A stretch of DNA of 64,000 bases from Salipiger mangrovisoli (GCF_015223355.1 NZ_JADFFK010000017.1:62001-126000), one strand, 5' to 3'; counted from the first letter of the stretch, positions 1 to 10,992 are shown. Made by a program: numbers and translations. Notes: generated from the sequence alone by a model not told the origin.

Positions 1-10
1 CGCCGAACTG

Positions 11-814
11 CTAGTCCAGGGAACGTACCAGCCGGAAGCCCAGATGGTCAGGCGGCAGTCCGACAGCGCAGCCGCCGACACTGGCGTCACGCACAATGTC
101 CACGATTGCGGCCCGGTGCATCCCGCCAGCGATCCGCACCCAGCAATAGGGTTCGCTTTCGGCAATCGAGCCGTCGTCGTTCAACGAGCCGCGTTCCATG
201 CAACTGTCCGTCCATTCCCAGACATTGCCTGCCATGTCGACCACCCCCCGGGAATTGACGCCGAAACTGCCCGTTGGTCGAAGGGTCGGGCTGGCGGTTC
301 CACGCAGCAGGACACCAGCTTTGTAATTGGCCAGCATCCGCTCGCCAGGATCAAGGTCGCCCGGATCGACGTTTGCATCGGCATAGCGTTCGGCCGCGGC
401 GTGCTGCCATTCCATCGCTGTCGGCAGGCGCCAAGTCTGCCCGGTGACCCCGGAATACCAAAGCGCGAAGTCCGTGGCATCCTGCCAGTTTACCTGGGTC
501 TGAGGCACCCCAGTGCCGGCCGCCGGAACCTCCGAGCAGGCCGAGGCTGAGACGCAGGCCCCGTATTGTTCCCGACTGACCTGGTACTTCATGATCTCGA
601 ACGCCCGGACCTCGAGCGAGACCGGGTCGGGAGCACCAACCCTGCCGCCTCGGGAAAAACTTCCGAACGGACGGTATTCAACCGTGCCACCCGGCACTTC
701 GACAAGTGCGGCCGGGTCGAACGGCGCGTTCGGCGTGTCACGCTTGGTCAGCAACAAGGGAACGGTTGCAAAAGTCAGTGCGGCGACACCTGCAACAAGG
801 CGGGAAGGTTTCAT
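11..814 (-). CDS. nirV: NirV-like formylglycine-generating-enzyme (SUMF1) family protein
   Basis: This is a SUMF1/FGE-sulfatase-fold protein of about 267 aa. It has an N-terminal hydrophobic segment (about residues 6-24) that should export or anchor it, and a C-terminal half with the family signature MAGNVWEWTDSC followed by GFRLVRSLD at the very end. The start was placed at MKPSRL because GGAG lies 7 nt upstream; an earlier ATG would add a charged, signal-breaking leader. It lies directly downstream of nirK on the same strand, which is the classical place of nirV, a gene of unproven role in copper nitrite reductase maturation. The function is inferred from fold and neighbourhood. Confidence 0.85.
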   Translation of the reverse strand: MKPSRLVAGVAALTFATVPLLLTKRDTPNAPFDPAALVEVPGGTVEYRPFGSFSRGGRVGAPDPVSLEVRAFEIMKYQVSREQYGACVSASACSEVPAAGTGVPQTQVNWQDATDFALWYSGVTGQTWRLPTAMEWQHAAAERYADANVDPGDLDPGERMLANYKAGVLLRGTASPTLRPTGSFGVNSRGVVDMAGNVWEWTDSCMERGSLNDDGSIAESEPYCWVRIAGGMHRAAIVDIVRDASVGGCAVGLPPDHLGFRLVRSLD

Positions 815-910
815 GGCGAGGCTCCTGAGCCAGAAGGGGCGGCCGGCCTGACCCCACCGCCCCACTTTTCTCTCGGTTTGGGCAGCCCTCTGCCGGGCCG
901 CGACCGGAGC

Positions 911-2059
911 TTACGGCAGAGCGGTCTTGCCCTCGTAGACCGCGTCGTACTCGATCGGAGCCTGCACTTGTTCCATCAGGTCATTGTTCCAGTCGCCCTC
1001 GACGACCACGTGGGCCGTCGCGCCCAGGTTCACCGCCTCGATCAGATTATGGTTCACGTAGGCGTAGACCCCTGGCTGCAGGAATTCGTAGAGCATCGCC
1101 CCGGCAGAGCCGCCGCGGATGAACCAAGTTTCAAGATCCCGCTCTGGCGGGTTGTTGAACTTACCAGTCTCCCAGACAAGGTCGCCGTGACCGCCAATCA
1201 GGTGCGGACGGGTGTCGCGGTTGGCCTGGCTGTGCACGAACAAAACCTTCTCGCCCTGGCTCGCATGCAGCGCGTTGTCGCCCGTCAACGCACCAACCTT
1301 GCCGTTGAACACGACGTGGGTCGGGATCAAGCCGTTCATGACTTCGAGCGTATCGGGATAGCTTTCGCCCACATCCTCGAAGCGCTTGTATTCGCCCTTC
1401 TCGTCCTTCGGAATGTAGAAATCGTTCTCGCCGATGTAAAATACACGGTCATATTTCACCGGATCGCCCTTGTGATCCGTCAGACCGGCTCGCGGCAGAA
1501 CCATGATGGCACCGGACATGCCGCTGACGACGTGCCACGGGATCATGGGACCGCCTGGAGCACAGTGATAAACGAAGGTGCCTGGGCGCGTCGCCTTCCA
1601 CCGCAGCGTGGTCTTCTCACCCGGGTTCACCAGGGTCAGTGACCCGCCGCCCAGAGCCCCAGTGGAGGAGTGGAAGTCAATATTGTGCTGCATCAGGTTT
1701 TCGGGCGAATTGTAGAGCGTCAGCTCGACGTAATCGCCCTCATGCACCACCATGAGCGGGCCAGGGATCGAGCCATTGAAGGTCATCGCCTGCAGGTAGG
1801 CGCCACTGTCGACCTCGACCTCCTTTTCGATGATCTGCATCTCGAATTCCACGATACGCGGCCCTCCTGGGGCGGTCTGCTCGTGTTCGTGCACCATCGG
1901 CGGACGGACCAGCCGGCGCTTGATACGCTGAAGGCTGGAGAGGTCGACAGGCTCCGCCATCGACGTATCCATGATTTCCTCGGCCTTGGCGGCCTTCGCC
2001 AGAACGGGGGTCGCGGCGATCCCTGCGGCGCCCATCAGGGCGGCTCTTCGCGTCAGCAT
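911..2059 (-). CDS. nirK: Copper-containing nitrite reductase
   Basis: Reduces nitrite to nitric oxide in the periplasm during denitrification. The 382-aa product starts with a twin-arginine-like leader (TRRAAL, then an Ala-rich stretch to about residue 26). All copper residues are visible: HNIDFH at 125-130 supplies a type 1 His, the catalytic Asp and a type 2 His; YHCAPGG at 164-170 gives type 2 His165 and type 1 Cys166; His176 and Met181 complete type 1. [10 protein letters not shown] near 285 carries the catalytic His, and YVNHNL near 337 the last type 2 His. The start is fixed by AGGAGACAAGA just upstream; a longer open frame to 2389 lacks family similarity. Cotranscription with nirV is likely. 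Confidence 0.96.
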   Translation of the reverse strand: MLTRRAALMGAAGIAATPVLAKAAKAEEIMDTSMAEPVDLSSLQRIKRRLVRPPMVHEHEQTAPGGPRIVEFEMQIIEKEVEVDSGAYLQAMTFNGSIPGPLMVVHEGDYVELTLYNSPENLMQHNIDFHSSTGALGGGSLTLVNPGEKTTLRWKATRPGTFVYHCAPGGPMIPWHVVSGMSGAIMVLPRAGLTDHKGDPVKYDRVFYIGENDFYIPKDEKGEYKRFEDVGESYPDTLEVMNGLIPTHVVFNGKVGALTGDNALHASQGEKVLFVHSQANRDTRPHLIGGHGDLVWETGKFNNPPERDLETWFIRGGSAGAMLYEFLQPGVYAYVNHNLIEAVNLGATAHVVVEGDWNNDLMEQVQAPIEYDAVYEGKTALP

Positions 2060-2458
2060 TTCTTGTCTCCTTTCCGGTATGATTGTTGTTCGGAAGGAGG
2101 ACACTGCGATTGGACCCTTGTCACTTTGCGCAAGCACAAGGTTCAGGTTCGATTCAGCCGAGAACTCGCATCTTTCAGCCTCAACGCGGAGCAAAGCGCA
2201 GCCAAAAGAAAGAATGCAGAGCGGAGCGTTCTCGCTTGGGTAGAAAAAGCTCCGGGCGCAACTCCGCGCAACCTTAGTAGCTTTGGAATCAGGGGGACGA
2301 ATTGGTCCACAGACGACGCGAGACCCGCCCCCCTGGATGAACGTTCGGACACCGTAGCATGACAGCGCAGGGCTGGACCGTGCCCGCATGCAATCCGAAG
2401 TCGTGGTCCATTGGCCTTTCTCCTCGCGATGGTCTGCTGCGGCGGGTGCCCGGAGCGT
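2060..2458. promoter_or_regulatory. Intergenic region carrying the nirK promoter
   Basis: About 400 bp between the end of hmp and the start of nirK, without a convincing gene. It should hold the nirK promoter reading leftward. I looked for an FNR/NNR-type dyad (TTGAT-N4-ATCAA). Only degenerate half sites occur near 2110-2135 (TTGGACCC, TTGTCA, GCGCAA), so no operator is assigned. AGGAGA at about 2065-2070 is the nirK ribosome binding site. Confidence 0.5.
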
Positions 2459-3640
2459 TCAGCCCAATACCTCCGCTGCTGGTCCGAAGAACTCATGGTG
2501 AATGCGCGCATTGGGCACATTCGCCGCCTTGAGCCCACGCACCATCGCCTGCATGAAACCAACCGGGCCGCAGATGAAATAGTCGGCCTGCTCGATGTCG
2601 GTGTTCTCGGTCAGCCAGACAGGGTCGATGCGTCCCTCCAAGACCCCCTCCTTGCGCTCCCGCCCGCCAAGATCCTCATAAAACGCAAAGGTCGCGTCGG
2701 CGAGCCTACCAGAGATCCCGGTCATGGCGTGGCGCTCCGGATCCTGCGCCGCGTGGACATGGATCATGCGCAGACCTTTCCCGCCACAGGCTTCGAGCAT
2801 CGAGATCATCGGCGTCAGTCCGACACCGCCCGAGAGCAGCACCACTTCCCGCTTGTCACGGGGGTCGAGGAAGAAGTCACCCGCGGGCGGCGCGACGTCG
2901 ATCCGCTGGCCCACCTCGGCCACCTCGTGCAGCCAGTTCGACACGCGCCCGTGCGGCTCCCGCTTCACGGTGATGCGGTAGGTCTGACCGTTTGGCGCCG
3001 AGGAGATCGAATAGTTCCGCCGCTGCTCCTCGCCATCGGCAAGATGGAAGCGGAAGCTGAGATACTGGCCAGGTAGGTGCTGGACGACTGCGCCGCCGTC
3101 CACGGGACGCAGAACGAAGGAGACGATATCCGTCGCTTCGCGCCGCTTCTCCGCGATTTCGAAGGAGCGCCAGCCGCGCCAGCCACCGGACGCCTCTGCC
3201 GTGCCCTGGTAGATGTCCTCTTCGCGTCCGATCAAGATGTGCGCGAGCTGCCAATAGGCCTCGCCCCAGGCACTCAGGATCTCCGGCGTTGCAGCCTCAC
3301 CCAGCACCTCCGAGATCGCTCCCAGAAGCGCATCTGCGACATGCGGATAATGCTCCGGGAGAATCTGCAAGCCCGCGTGCTTCTGTGCGATCCGTTCGAC
3401 GGCCTCGGCCAATACGTTCGGCGTGCGGATATGGGTTGCATAGGCCACCAGCGCATTCGCAAGGGCCTTGTGCTGTGGTGCCTGGCCCTCCTGATTGGAC
3501 ATGTTGAAGAGCGCGCGGATTTCTTCGTCCGCAAGCAGGCGCCGGTACATCGCAGGGACGATCTGATCGACATGCTGGGCCACGACCGGCGCGGTCGCTT
3601 CGATGATCTGCAGGGTTGCTTCGCTGAGCGGGCTCGACAT
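2459..3640 (-). CDS. hmp: Flavohemoprotein, nitric oxide dioxygenase
   Basis: Oxidises NO to nitrate with O2 and NAD(P)H in the cytoplasm, protecting the cell from the product of NirK. The 393-aa protein has an N-terminal globin domain (about 1-140) with the expected Tyr32 (B10), Gln53 (E7) and proximal His88 in QKHAGLQI. An FAD-binding domain follows (RRNYSISSAP near 210), then an NAD-binding domain (LLSGGVGLTPMISM and FICGPVGFMQAM). The length is typical for Hmp. It starts 147 bp from the divergent nsrR, the usual arrangement for an NsrR-repressed detoxification gene. Confidence 0.96.
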   Translation of the reverse strand: MSSPLSEATLQIIEATAPVVAQHVDQIVPAMYRRLLADEEIRALFNMSNQEGQAPQHKALANALVAYATHIRTPNVLAEAVERIAQKHAGLQILPEHYPHVADALLGAISEVLGEAATPEILSAWGEAYWQLAHILIGREEDIYQGTAEASGGWRGWRSFEIAEKRREATDIVSFVLRPVDGGAVVQHLPGQYLSFRFHLADGEEQRRNYSISSAPNGQTYRITVKREPHGRVSNWLHEVAEVGQRIDVAPPAGDFFLDPRDKREVVLLSGGVGLTPMISMLEACGGKGLRMIHVHAAQDPERHAMTGISGRLADATFAFYEDLGGRERKEGVLEGRIDPVWLTENTDIEQADYFICGPVGFMQAMVRGLKAANVPNARIHHEFFGPAAEVLG

Positions 3641-3787
3641 GACGCTCTCCTAAAAGGTTCCGATAATCGGCATCTATACACGCCCTTCAAAAACATGCCA
3701 CCCGTTCGTATCTTAAAGCCCTGCGTCATTGCGTCCCGGCCTGAGCGGACCGGTGCAGACTCCTGGCGCGACGGAAAGGACCGGAAC
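3641..3787. promoter_or_regulatory. Divergent hmp/nsrR promoter region with short palindromes
   Basis: The 147-bp spacer between hmp (leftward) and nsrR (rightward). It contains the perfect 11-bp palindrome CCGATAATCGG at 3660-3670, 20 nt upstream of the hmp start, and spaced inverted repeats GGCAT at 3669-3673 and ATGCC about 20 nt further on. One of these is a plausible NsrR operator, but neither clearly fits the enterobacterial NsrR consensus. Assignment is by position only. Confidence 0.4.
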
Positions 3788-4219
3788 ATGCGGCTCAACG
3801 ACAGCACCGACATTGCGCTGCGGATCATGATCCACGCCGCCTCGACCGGCGGCCACCGCATCACGATCGACCAGATCGTCGCCCACTACCACCTGCCGCG
3901 CAGCACGGTCATGAAGGTGGTCAATGCGTTGACACAGGGGGGATTTCTCAGCGCGCAGCGCGGCCGTTCAGGCGGACTGACGCTAGCACGGGACGCGGGC
4001 GACATTCCCGTGAGCGCCTTGGTCGAGCATATGGAGACCGATTTCGCCCTGGCGGAATGCATGCGCCCGGGCAACGCCTGCACAATCACGCGGCACTGCC
4101 GCCTGATCTCCCCCCTTGAGGAGGCACGCCGCGCCTTCCTTGCCGCGCTCGCGCGGTATTCCGTCGCCGACATTGCCCTCGCGCCCGCAGAGTTCGGTCT
4201 GACCGCGCCCGATACCTGA
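3788..4219 (+). CDS. nsrR: Rrf2-family NO-sensitive repressor NsrR
   Basis: A 143-aa Rrf2 regulator with an N-terminal winged helix (about 8-65: PRSTVMKVVNALTQGGFL). Three cysteines in the loop AECMRPGNACTITRHC (Cys91, Cys98, Cys104) are the classical iron-sulfur cluster ligands. Asp8 is also present, the residue that completes cluster ligation in characterised NsrR. NO nitrosylates the cluster and releases repression. The start was chosen at MRLNDSTD because the family begins there; a longer open frame upstream runs through the antisense of hmp. It is divergent from hmp, its probable target, and may also control nirK. Confidence 0.9.
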   Translation: MRLNDSTDIALRIMIHAASTGGHRITIDQIVAHYHLPRSTVMKVVNALTQGGFLSAQRGRSGGLTLARDAGDIPVSALVEHMETDFALAECMRPGNACTITRHCRLISPLEEARRAFLAALARYSVADIALAPAEFGLTAPDT

Positions 4220-4304
4220 AGCCTTTCGGGTCTCTAGGCGCGCCGCCCCAAGGCGCCAGCGCACCGCCAGCGCTTCTGCATTCTCAGAACCTACGCGCCC
4301 AACC

Positions 4305-5009
4305 CTACTGTCCCGCCCCCGGCAGCCCGGCCGCGCGCATCGCCTCCGAGATGGTCTCGAGATGCCCCCGCATCGCCGCCGCCGCGCGCTCCGGGTCGCA
4401 CCCCGAGATCGCCGACGCAATGGCCTCGTGCTGGGCGCTGTGGCGCTCGGTGAACGCGCTGACGCCGAGCCTCCGGTAGGTCAGCTCCCACTCTCGCTGC
4501 CAGGCCGCGTGACGCCGCACACCCGCAAGATAGTCAAGCAGTCCCAGCAGGATCGGGTTGCCGGTCACCTCGGCGATGCCGCGGTGAAAGGCCGCGTCGA
4601 GCTGCTCGCTTTCGGGCCGCGTGCGCGCCCTGCGGCCGCGCTGCGCCAGCTCCGCCAGATAGGCCGCCTGCTCCGGGGTGGCGAGCCGCGCTGCCTCGGC
4701 GGCCACCGAGGGCTCGATGGTCTGCCTCGCCTGCATGAGCTGCATCGGCGACGCACCCTGCACGAGGATCTGCTCGCGGATCGGATAGCCGAGCGGCCGC
4801 GGGCCGCAGAAGGTGCCCTGCCCAACATGCCGCCAGAGCTCGCCCTCGCGCTCGAGCACCTGCAACGCGCCGCGCAGCGTCTCGCGGCTGCAGCCGAGCA
4901 GGCGGGCAAGCTCGCGCTCGGGCGGCAGCCGCGCGCCAACCTCGGTGGCCAGATCGGCCACCAGCCCGCGGAGTTCCGACAGGACCACCTGCCCCCGCTT
5001 CGAAGTCAT
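4305..5009 (-). CDS. GntR/FadR-subfamily transcriptional regulator
   Basis: A 234-aa DNA-binding regulator. The N-terminal winged helix-turn-helix (about 10-72) contains LPPERELARLLGCSRETLR and a VGQGTFC wing. The C-terminal half is an alpha-helical FCD ligand domain (about 85-220) with the usual metal or ligand-binding histidines (FHRGIAEVTGNP, HSAQHEAIASAI, MRGHLETI). The start at MTSKRGQ was preferred to an ATG 24 nt upstream. It is divergent from the TauE/SafE exporter gene, so it probably controls that exporter in response to a small acid. The ligand is unknown. Confidence 0.88.
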   Translation of the reverse strand: MTSKRGQVVLSELRGLVADLATEVGARLPPERELARLLGCSRETLRGALQVLEREGELWRHVGQGTFCGPRPLGYPIREQILVQGASPMQLMQARQTIEPSVAAEAARLATPEQAAYLAELAQRGRRARTRPESEQLDAAFHRGIAEVTGNPILLGLLDYLAGVRRHAAWQREWELTYRRLGVSAFTERHSAQHEAIASAISGCDPERAAAAMRGHLETISEAMRAAGLPGAGQ

Positions 5010-5099
5010 GCCGCGCCTCCCGCTCCGGGCCAAACCCAGACCAATTTGCAGACCAATCCCATGCTATGCAACACCGCGCTTCTCTCGAGGAGGACTCAT
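5010..5099. promoter_or_regulatory. Divergent GntR/TauE promoter with repeated CAGACCAAT
   Basis: The 90-bp spacer holds two direct copies of CAGACCAAT about 16 bp apart (near 5036 and 5052), and a loose inverted repeat TTGCA...TGCAA that spans the second copy. GAGGAGG just before 5100 is the exporter's ribosome binding site. The repeats are good candidates for the GntR operator; this is inferred from position. Confidence 0.45.
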
Positions 5100-5855
5100 A
5101 TGCTGACCACGACCATCCTTGCCCTTGCCGGTTTCGGCGCAGGGGCGCTCAACGCCATCGCGGGCGGAGGCACATTCCTGACCTTTCCCGCGCTGGTCTG
5201 GCTCGGCGTGCCGCCGATCATGGCCAATGCCACCGCCACTTTCGCCGCCCTGCCCGGCTATGCCGGAAGCAGCTGGGCCTATCGCCGAGACATCCAGGCA
5301 GGCGAAGGGCCAAGCCTGCGCGCGCTCGTCGTCACCGCGCTGCTTGGCGGGATCCTCGGTGCGCTGCTGCTGTTGGTCACCCCCGAGGACCTGTTTTCCG
5401 GCGTCATTCCCTGGCTGCTGCTGATCGCCACTCTGGCCTTTGCTGCCGGTCCCGCGCTCCTGCGCGGGCTGCTCGCCTCGGGGCGCAGCCTACCCGATGC
5501 CGTCTCGCTAGCGCTGCTGCTGCTCGTCTCGATCTACGGCGGCTATTTCAACGGCGGGCTCGGGATCCTGCTGCTGGCCGCCTTCGGGCTCATCGGCATG
5601 AGCGACCTGCACCGGATGAACGGGCTGAAGACGTTGGCCTCGCTGGTGCTCTCGGCTGTCTCGGTCGCCACCTACAGCCTTGCCGGGCTGATCGACTGGA
5701 GCGCGCTGATCGTGACCGGCCTTGGCTGCACTGCGGGCGGATACGTCGGGGCGCATATGGCCCGCAAGGTGCAGGACATCGCGCTGCTGCGGACCTTCAT
5801 CGTCACCGTTGGGCTGGTCACCACCATCGTCTTCTTCACTCAAGCCTATGGTTGA
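5100..5855 (+). CDS. TauE/SafE-family anion exporter
   Basis: A 251-aa inner-membrane protein with about eight hydrophobic segments. It has the family's N-terminal GFGAGALNAIAGGG motif and a second repeat beginning YGGYFNGGLGILLL near the middle. TauE/SafE proteins export small sulfonates, sulfite or related organic anions. The start is ATG at 5100, preceded by GAGGAGGACTC. It is divergent from a GntR regulator and followed after 53 bp by the HPP-CBS gene, possibly in the same transcript. The substrate cannot be read from sequence; sulfite, sulfoacetate or another anion are possible. Confidence 0.88.
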   Translation: MLTTTILALAGFGAGALNAIAGGGTFLTFPALVWLGVPPIMANATATFAALPGYAGSSWAYRRDIQAGEGPSLRALVVTALLGGILGALLLLVTPEDLFSGVIPWLLLIATLAFAAGPALLRGLLASGRSLPDAVSLALLLLVSIYGGYFNGGLGILLLAAFGLIGMSDLHRMNGLKTLASLVLSAVSVATYSLAGLIDWSALIVTGLGCTAGGYVGAHMARKVQDIALLRTFIVTVGLVTTIVFFTQAYG

Positions 5856-5908
5856 ATTTTTCGCAAAATGCTGAATTTTTGCGCGGCAGGCACAGAAGGC
5901 AGTCCAAC

Positions 5909-7054
5909 ATGCACATTCTCCGTTCTCTCGGGCCAGCCGTGGCGCGAGTCTCCCTCGGCGAGGCGCTCCGGGCCGGTTTCGGCGCGCTGCTCGGCCTCGG
6001 CGTCACCGGGCTGGTCCTGCTCTCGCCGCAGATCGACCTGAGCCTCGGGCTCTATCTCGTCGCGCCCTTCGGCGCCACCTCGGTGCTGCTCTTCGCGGTG
6101 CCCAACAGCCCCCTTGCCCAGCCCTGGTCCGCCATCGTCGGCAATACCGTCGCGGCGCTGGTGGGCGTTGCGACCTGCCTGCTGGTCGCCGATCCGGCGC
6201 TGCGCATCGCGCTCGCCGTGGGGCTGGCGATCACCGCGACGATCCTGTGCCGCGCGGTGCATCCGCCGGCGGGGGCGGTGGCGATGACCGCCGCCATGAG
6301 CCCCGAGGCGATCGACCATCTCGGCTTCTGGTTCGCCCTGACCCCGATCGCCGCGGGCACCGCCGCACTGGTCGTGCTCGCCGCGCTCTACGCCCGGCTG
6401 ACCGGGCGGCACTACCCGTTCCGGCAGTTCGATGCCCCCGGCCAGCACGGCACCGGGGACCGCAGCCCCTCTGAGCGTCTCGGGCTTTCGGAGACAGAGC
6501 TTTCCGGGCTGCTGGAGCGTTACCGGCAGTCCTTCAACCTCGGGGTCGAGGATCTCGCCCGGCTCATCGGCGCCGCCGAACTGCAAGCCGCGAGCCAGCA
6601 TGCAGGCCCGCTCACGGCCGAAGACATCATGTCGCGCGATCTGGTCACCGTCGGCAGCGACACCCCGCTCGCCGAGGTCGCCGAGCTGTTCCGGCGGCAT
6701 CGCTTCGCCTCGCTGCCGGTGGTCGGGCCGGGGCAGAGGTTTCTCGGGGTGATCTTCCAGATCCATCTGATCACCCGCGCCCGCGAGGATGCAGAGCGGC
6801 TTGAACGCGGCTTCCTGCCCGCCTTCCGGCGGCTCGTCGATCTGGGGCGCGAGACCCCGGTGAGTGCCTCGGACATCATGAAGGTCGCCGGCCCGCGCGC
6901 CACGCGCGCCTCGCCGGTCGCCGCGCTGCTGCCGATGATGGCGGATGGCGACGTTGAGGCCATCCCGGTGCTCGAGCGCGGACGCATCGTCGGCATCGTC
7001 ACGCGCACGGATCTGATCGCCGCGCTGGCGCGGCAGGCGCTCCGCGAGACCTGA
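5909..7054 (+). CDS. HPP-family membrane protein with two CBS domains
   Basis: A 381-aa protein. Residues about 15-175 form an HPP transmembrane domain with the defining HPPAGAVAM motif and about four to five membrane segments. Residues about 235-290 and 325-378 form a CBS pair (AEDIMSRDLVTVGSDTPLAE; GRIVGIVTRTDL). HPP proteins of cyanobacteria and plants transport nitrite; CBS pairs usually sense adenine nucleotides. Being about 4 kb from nirK, this may be a nucleotide-regulated nitrite carrier, which is inference. A 7-bp hairpin (CGCAAAA/TTTTGCG, 5862-5883) lies just upstream and could affect read-through from the TauE gene. Confidence 0.85.
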   Translation: MHILRSLGPAVARVSLGEALRAGFGALLGLGVTGLVLLSPQIDLSLGLYLVAPFGATSVLLFAVPNSPLAQPWSAIVGNTVAALVGVATCLLVADPALRIALAVGLAITATILCRAVHPPAGAVAMTAAMSPEAIDHLGFWFALTPIAAGTAALVVLAALYARLTGRHYPFRQFDAPGQHGTGDRSPSERLGLSETELSGLLERYRQSFNLGVEDLARLIGAAELQAASQHAGPLTAEDIMSRDLVTVGSDTPLAEVAELFRRHRFASLPVVGPGQRFLGVIFQIHLITRAREDAERLERGFLPAFRRLVDLGRETPVSASDIMKVAGPRATRASPVAALLPMMADGDVEAIPVLERGRIVGIVTRTDLIAALARQALRET

Positions 7055-7087
7055 GAAACCGCTGAAGAGACGTGCGGACAAAAAAAT

Positions 7088-7106
7088 GGCCGAGACAAGC
7101 TCGGCC
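7088..7106. terminator. Hairpin with flanking A/T run
   Basis: A perfect 7-bp stem GGCCGAG/CTCGGCC with a 5-nt loop, 34 nt after the HPP-CBS stop. The adjacent run of A on the left becomes a T run only in leftward transcripts. It therefore looks like a terminator for leftward transcription, or a weak bidirectional one. Confidence 0.5.
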
Positions 7107-7421
7107 GAAGTCCAACAGGGAGGTAGGGAAAGATGAGCTTTTCAGCTCAAATCCGAACCCTGCGCCCTATCTATGGGCGAAATGTAAACTTCTCAACAAC
7201 AAGCACCATGCGTGTGCCGCACTCCCGCATCCAGCTACTATCTCCACATTGACAGTCGCGCCGTTTCAATAGCGCCGTTCTGCCTCAGATGCGCACGCCG
7301 ACGAGAGTGATCTTGGGTTGCCTCGCTGAAGACGGCACATAAATGCCTCGACACCTATCGGGCATTTAATTCTCTGTTCATCCCTCTACTGCATGCTCAA
7401 CCGAAAGGGAGGACAAACGGT
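7107..7421. other. Intergenic stretch, no gene seen
   Basis: About 315 bp with lower GC than its neighbours and only short frames. The last 30 bp carry GGGAGG, the probable ribosome binding site of the small frame that starts at 7422. I see no RNA gene or repeat. Confidence 0.4.
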
Positions 7422-7583
7422 ATGGACAATGCAGTCTCCTTGAGCGACGTGCTCGCGGATTACATCAGCCGGTACGGGCTCTCCGAGAAGGCCCGGCTGT
7501 ACTTTCTTGAACGCGTGGACCCGAACACCTCGCCCGAAGGCCGTGAACGCGTAGATGCAAGGCAACAGCCCGTCCCAAAGTGA
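7422..7583 (+). CDS. Small hypothetical protein, probably a truncated N-terminus
   Basis: A 53-aa frame beginning MDNAVSLSDVLADYISRYGL, with GGGAGG about 10 nt upstream. The first 40 residues have normal protein-like composition; the last ten (ARQQPVPK) do not. This suggests a longer gene cut here, with its remainder lost to a rearrangement near the IS21 insertion. I do not recognise the family. From 7584 to 7855 there is no convincing gene. Confidence 0.35.
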   Translation: MDNAVSLSDVLADYISRYGLSEKARLYFLERVDPNTSPEGRERVDARQQPVPK

Positions 7584-7855
7584 CGATAAATGGCGAGTTG
7601 GCTTGTCTCCGCTTTGCGCTCTGCAAGCAATCGACATTGGCGGATCGGAATCGCCCAAAGCGACAATATCCGCGACACCGCGGCGGCGGTCAGCAATCCG
7701 CGTTTCTGGATTGCCGACCTCGGAGAGCTCGACCTCTTCCGTATTGATCCACATGGCCCCCACAATGGTATACGAGTGCATGTTCAGAGACGTGCGCGAT
7801 CGGTATCTTCCAGTCCCGGGGGGCAAGAAGGATGCCTATGTTGGTATATCGACGC

Positions 7856-8037
7856 TCAGCTCAGCCCAGCAGCGTGCCGCAATGCCTCGTTTATACGCGT
7901 CTGCCACCCGGGGCTGTCTGCCTTGAAGCGCGCCACAACTTCAGGATCCAGGCGCAAGGAGACCGCGACCTTCGGATTTTCTAACTTCTGACGCCCGCCT
8001 GCGCTCTTGCACATCTTCTCGGCCAGCGCCGGATATA
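7856..8037 (-). pseudogene. brnA: BrnA-type antitoxin, 3' fragment
   Basis: Read leftward, this encodes the typical C-terminus of a BrnA antitoxin: VAVSLRLDPEVVARFKA, GPGW-like SPGWQTRINEALRHAAGLS, then a stop at 7856-7858. This is the ribbon-helix-helix part that binds DNA. The 5' part and the partner toxin brnT are missing: the frame runs rightward straight into the end of the IS21-type element at about 8038. An internal ATG at 8014 could give a 52-aa product, but without brnT the gene is best called a remnant. Confidence 0.7.
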
Positions 8038-8082
8038 GCGCGACAATCAGGGAGAGACGGCAGCGACAATCAAGATGAGATT

Positions 8083-10505
<2,423 letters not shown>

Positions 10506-10719
10506 TCATGAAAACCCCCAGCCTACCGGGTCGGCCGCGATCACAGACCGAAGAATTTGCGCAGCGGGGTGTGACCGCTTCCGGCCGGGCTACGCCCGTC
10601 CTCCACCGGTCACACCCCGCTGCGTCTCATCCTGATTGACGCGGAATCTCATCCTGTTTGTCGCGCCGCAGCCGGAAATGCTTCAGTGAAAGGCTTTGCC
10701 TGAGCGAGCTGAGCATCCG

Positions 10720-10992
10720 TTGTGATGGGATATTGCCCTTCCGGCAGGATGAGCCCCTGGTCGATCGGGAACTGCAGCAGCTTTCCCGGTGAGAGCAGCG
10801 CCCGCCATGAGCGCGCGGCGTCCGTCCTCGCCATAGAGCGAGGCGTTGTCGAGACCGGCGATCGACTGGGTGATGATGAAGAAGCGTCCCCCCGAAGGAG
10901 CGGATGGTCTTGATGCTGCTCTCGACCAGCGGCTGGCGGCCGAGCTGGTCGAACTCGTCCACCAGGAACATGACCGTATAGGGCTCGTCTGT
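10720..10992 (-). pseudogene. Decayed duplicate of part of virD4
   Basis: Read leftward, this segment nearly matches part of the intact virD4 at 56950-57383: EPYTVMFLVDEFDQLGRQP, then SIKTIRSFGG, and near the end SPGKLLQFPID and LPEGQYPI. Compared with the intact gene it lacks about 160 bp (equivalent to about 57034-57194) and has one extra C in a C-run near 10890, so it changes frame twice. Similarity stops abruptly at both edges. It cannot encode a coupling protein and marks an old duplication or a second, mostly deleted transfer region. Confidence 0.85.

Noticed and set aside
566-1642. Plus-strand frame across nirV and nirK
   Set aside because: Antisense reading of two clear genes, with no protein-like motifs.
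2100-2140. FNR/NNR-like box upstream of nirK
   Set aside because: TTGTCA and GCGCAA can be arranged as a dyad only with wrong spacing (16 bp overall instead of 14) and several mismatches. I did not annotate it.
5066-5900. Plus-strand frame upstream of the HPP protein suggesting a fusion
   Set aside because: The N-terminal 280 codons are an out-of-frame reading of the TauE/SafE gene. The HPP protein starts at its own ATG at 5909.
7386-7826. 146-codon minus-strand frame
   Set aside because: No ribosome binding site and poor composition; it overlaps a better small plus-strand frame with a good ribosome binding site. I left it out.
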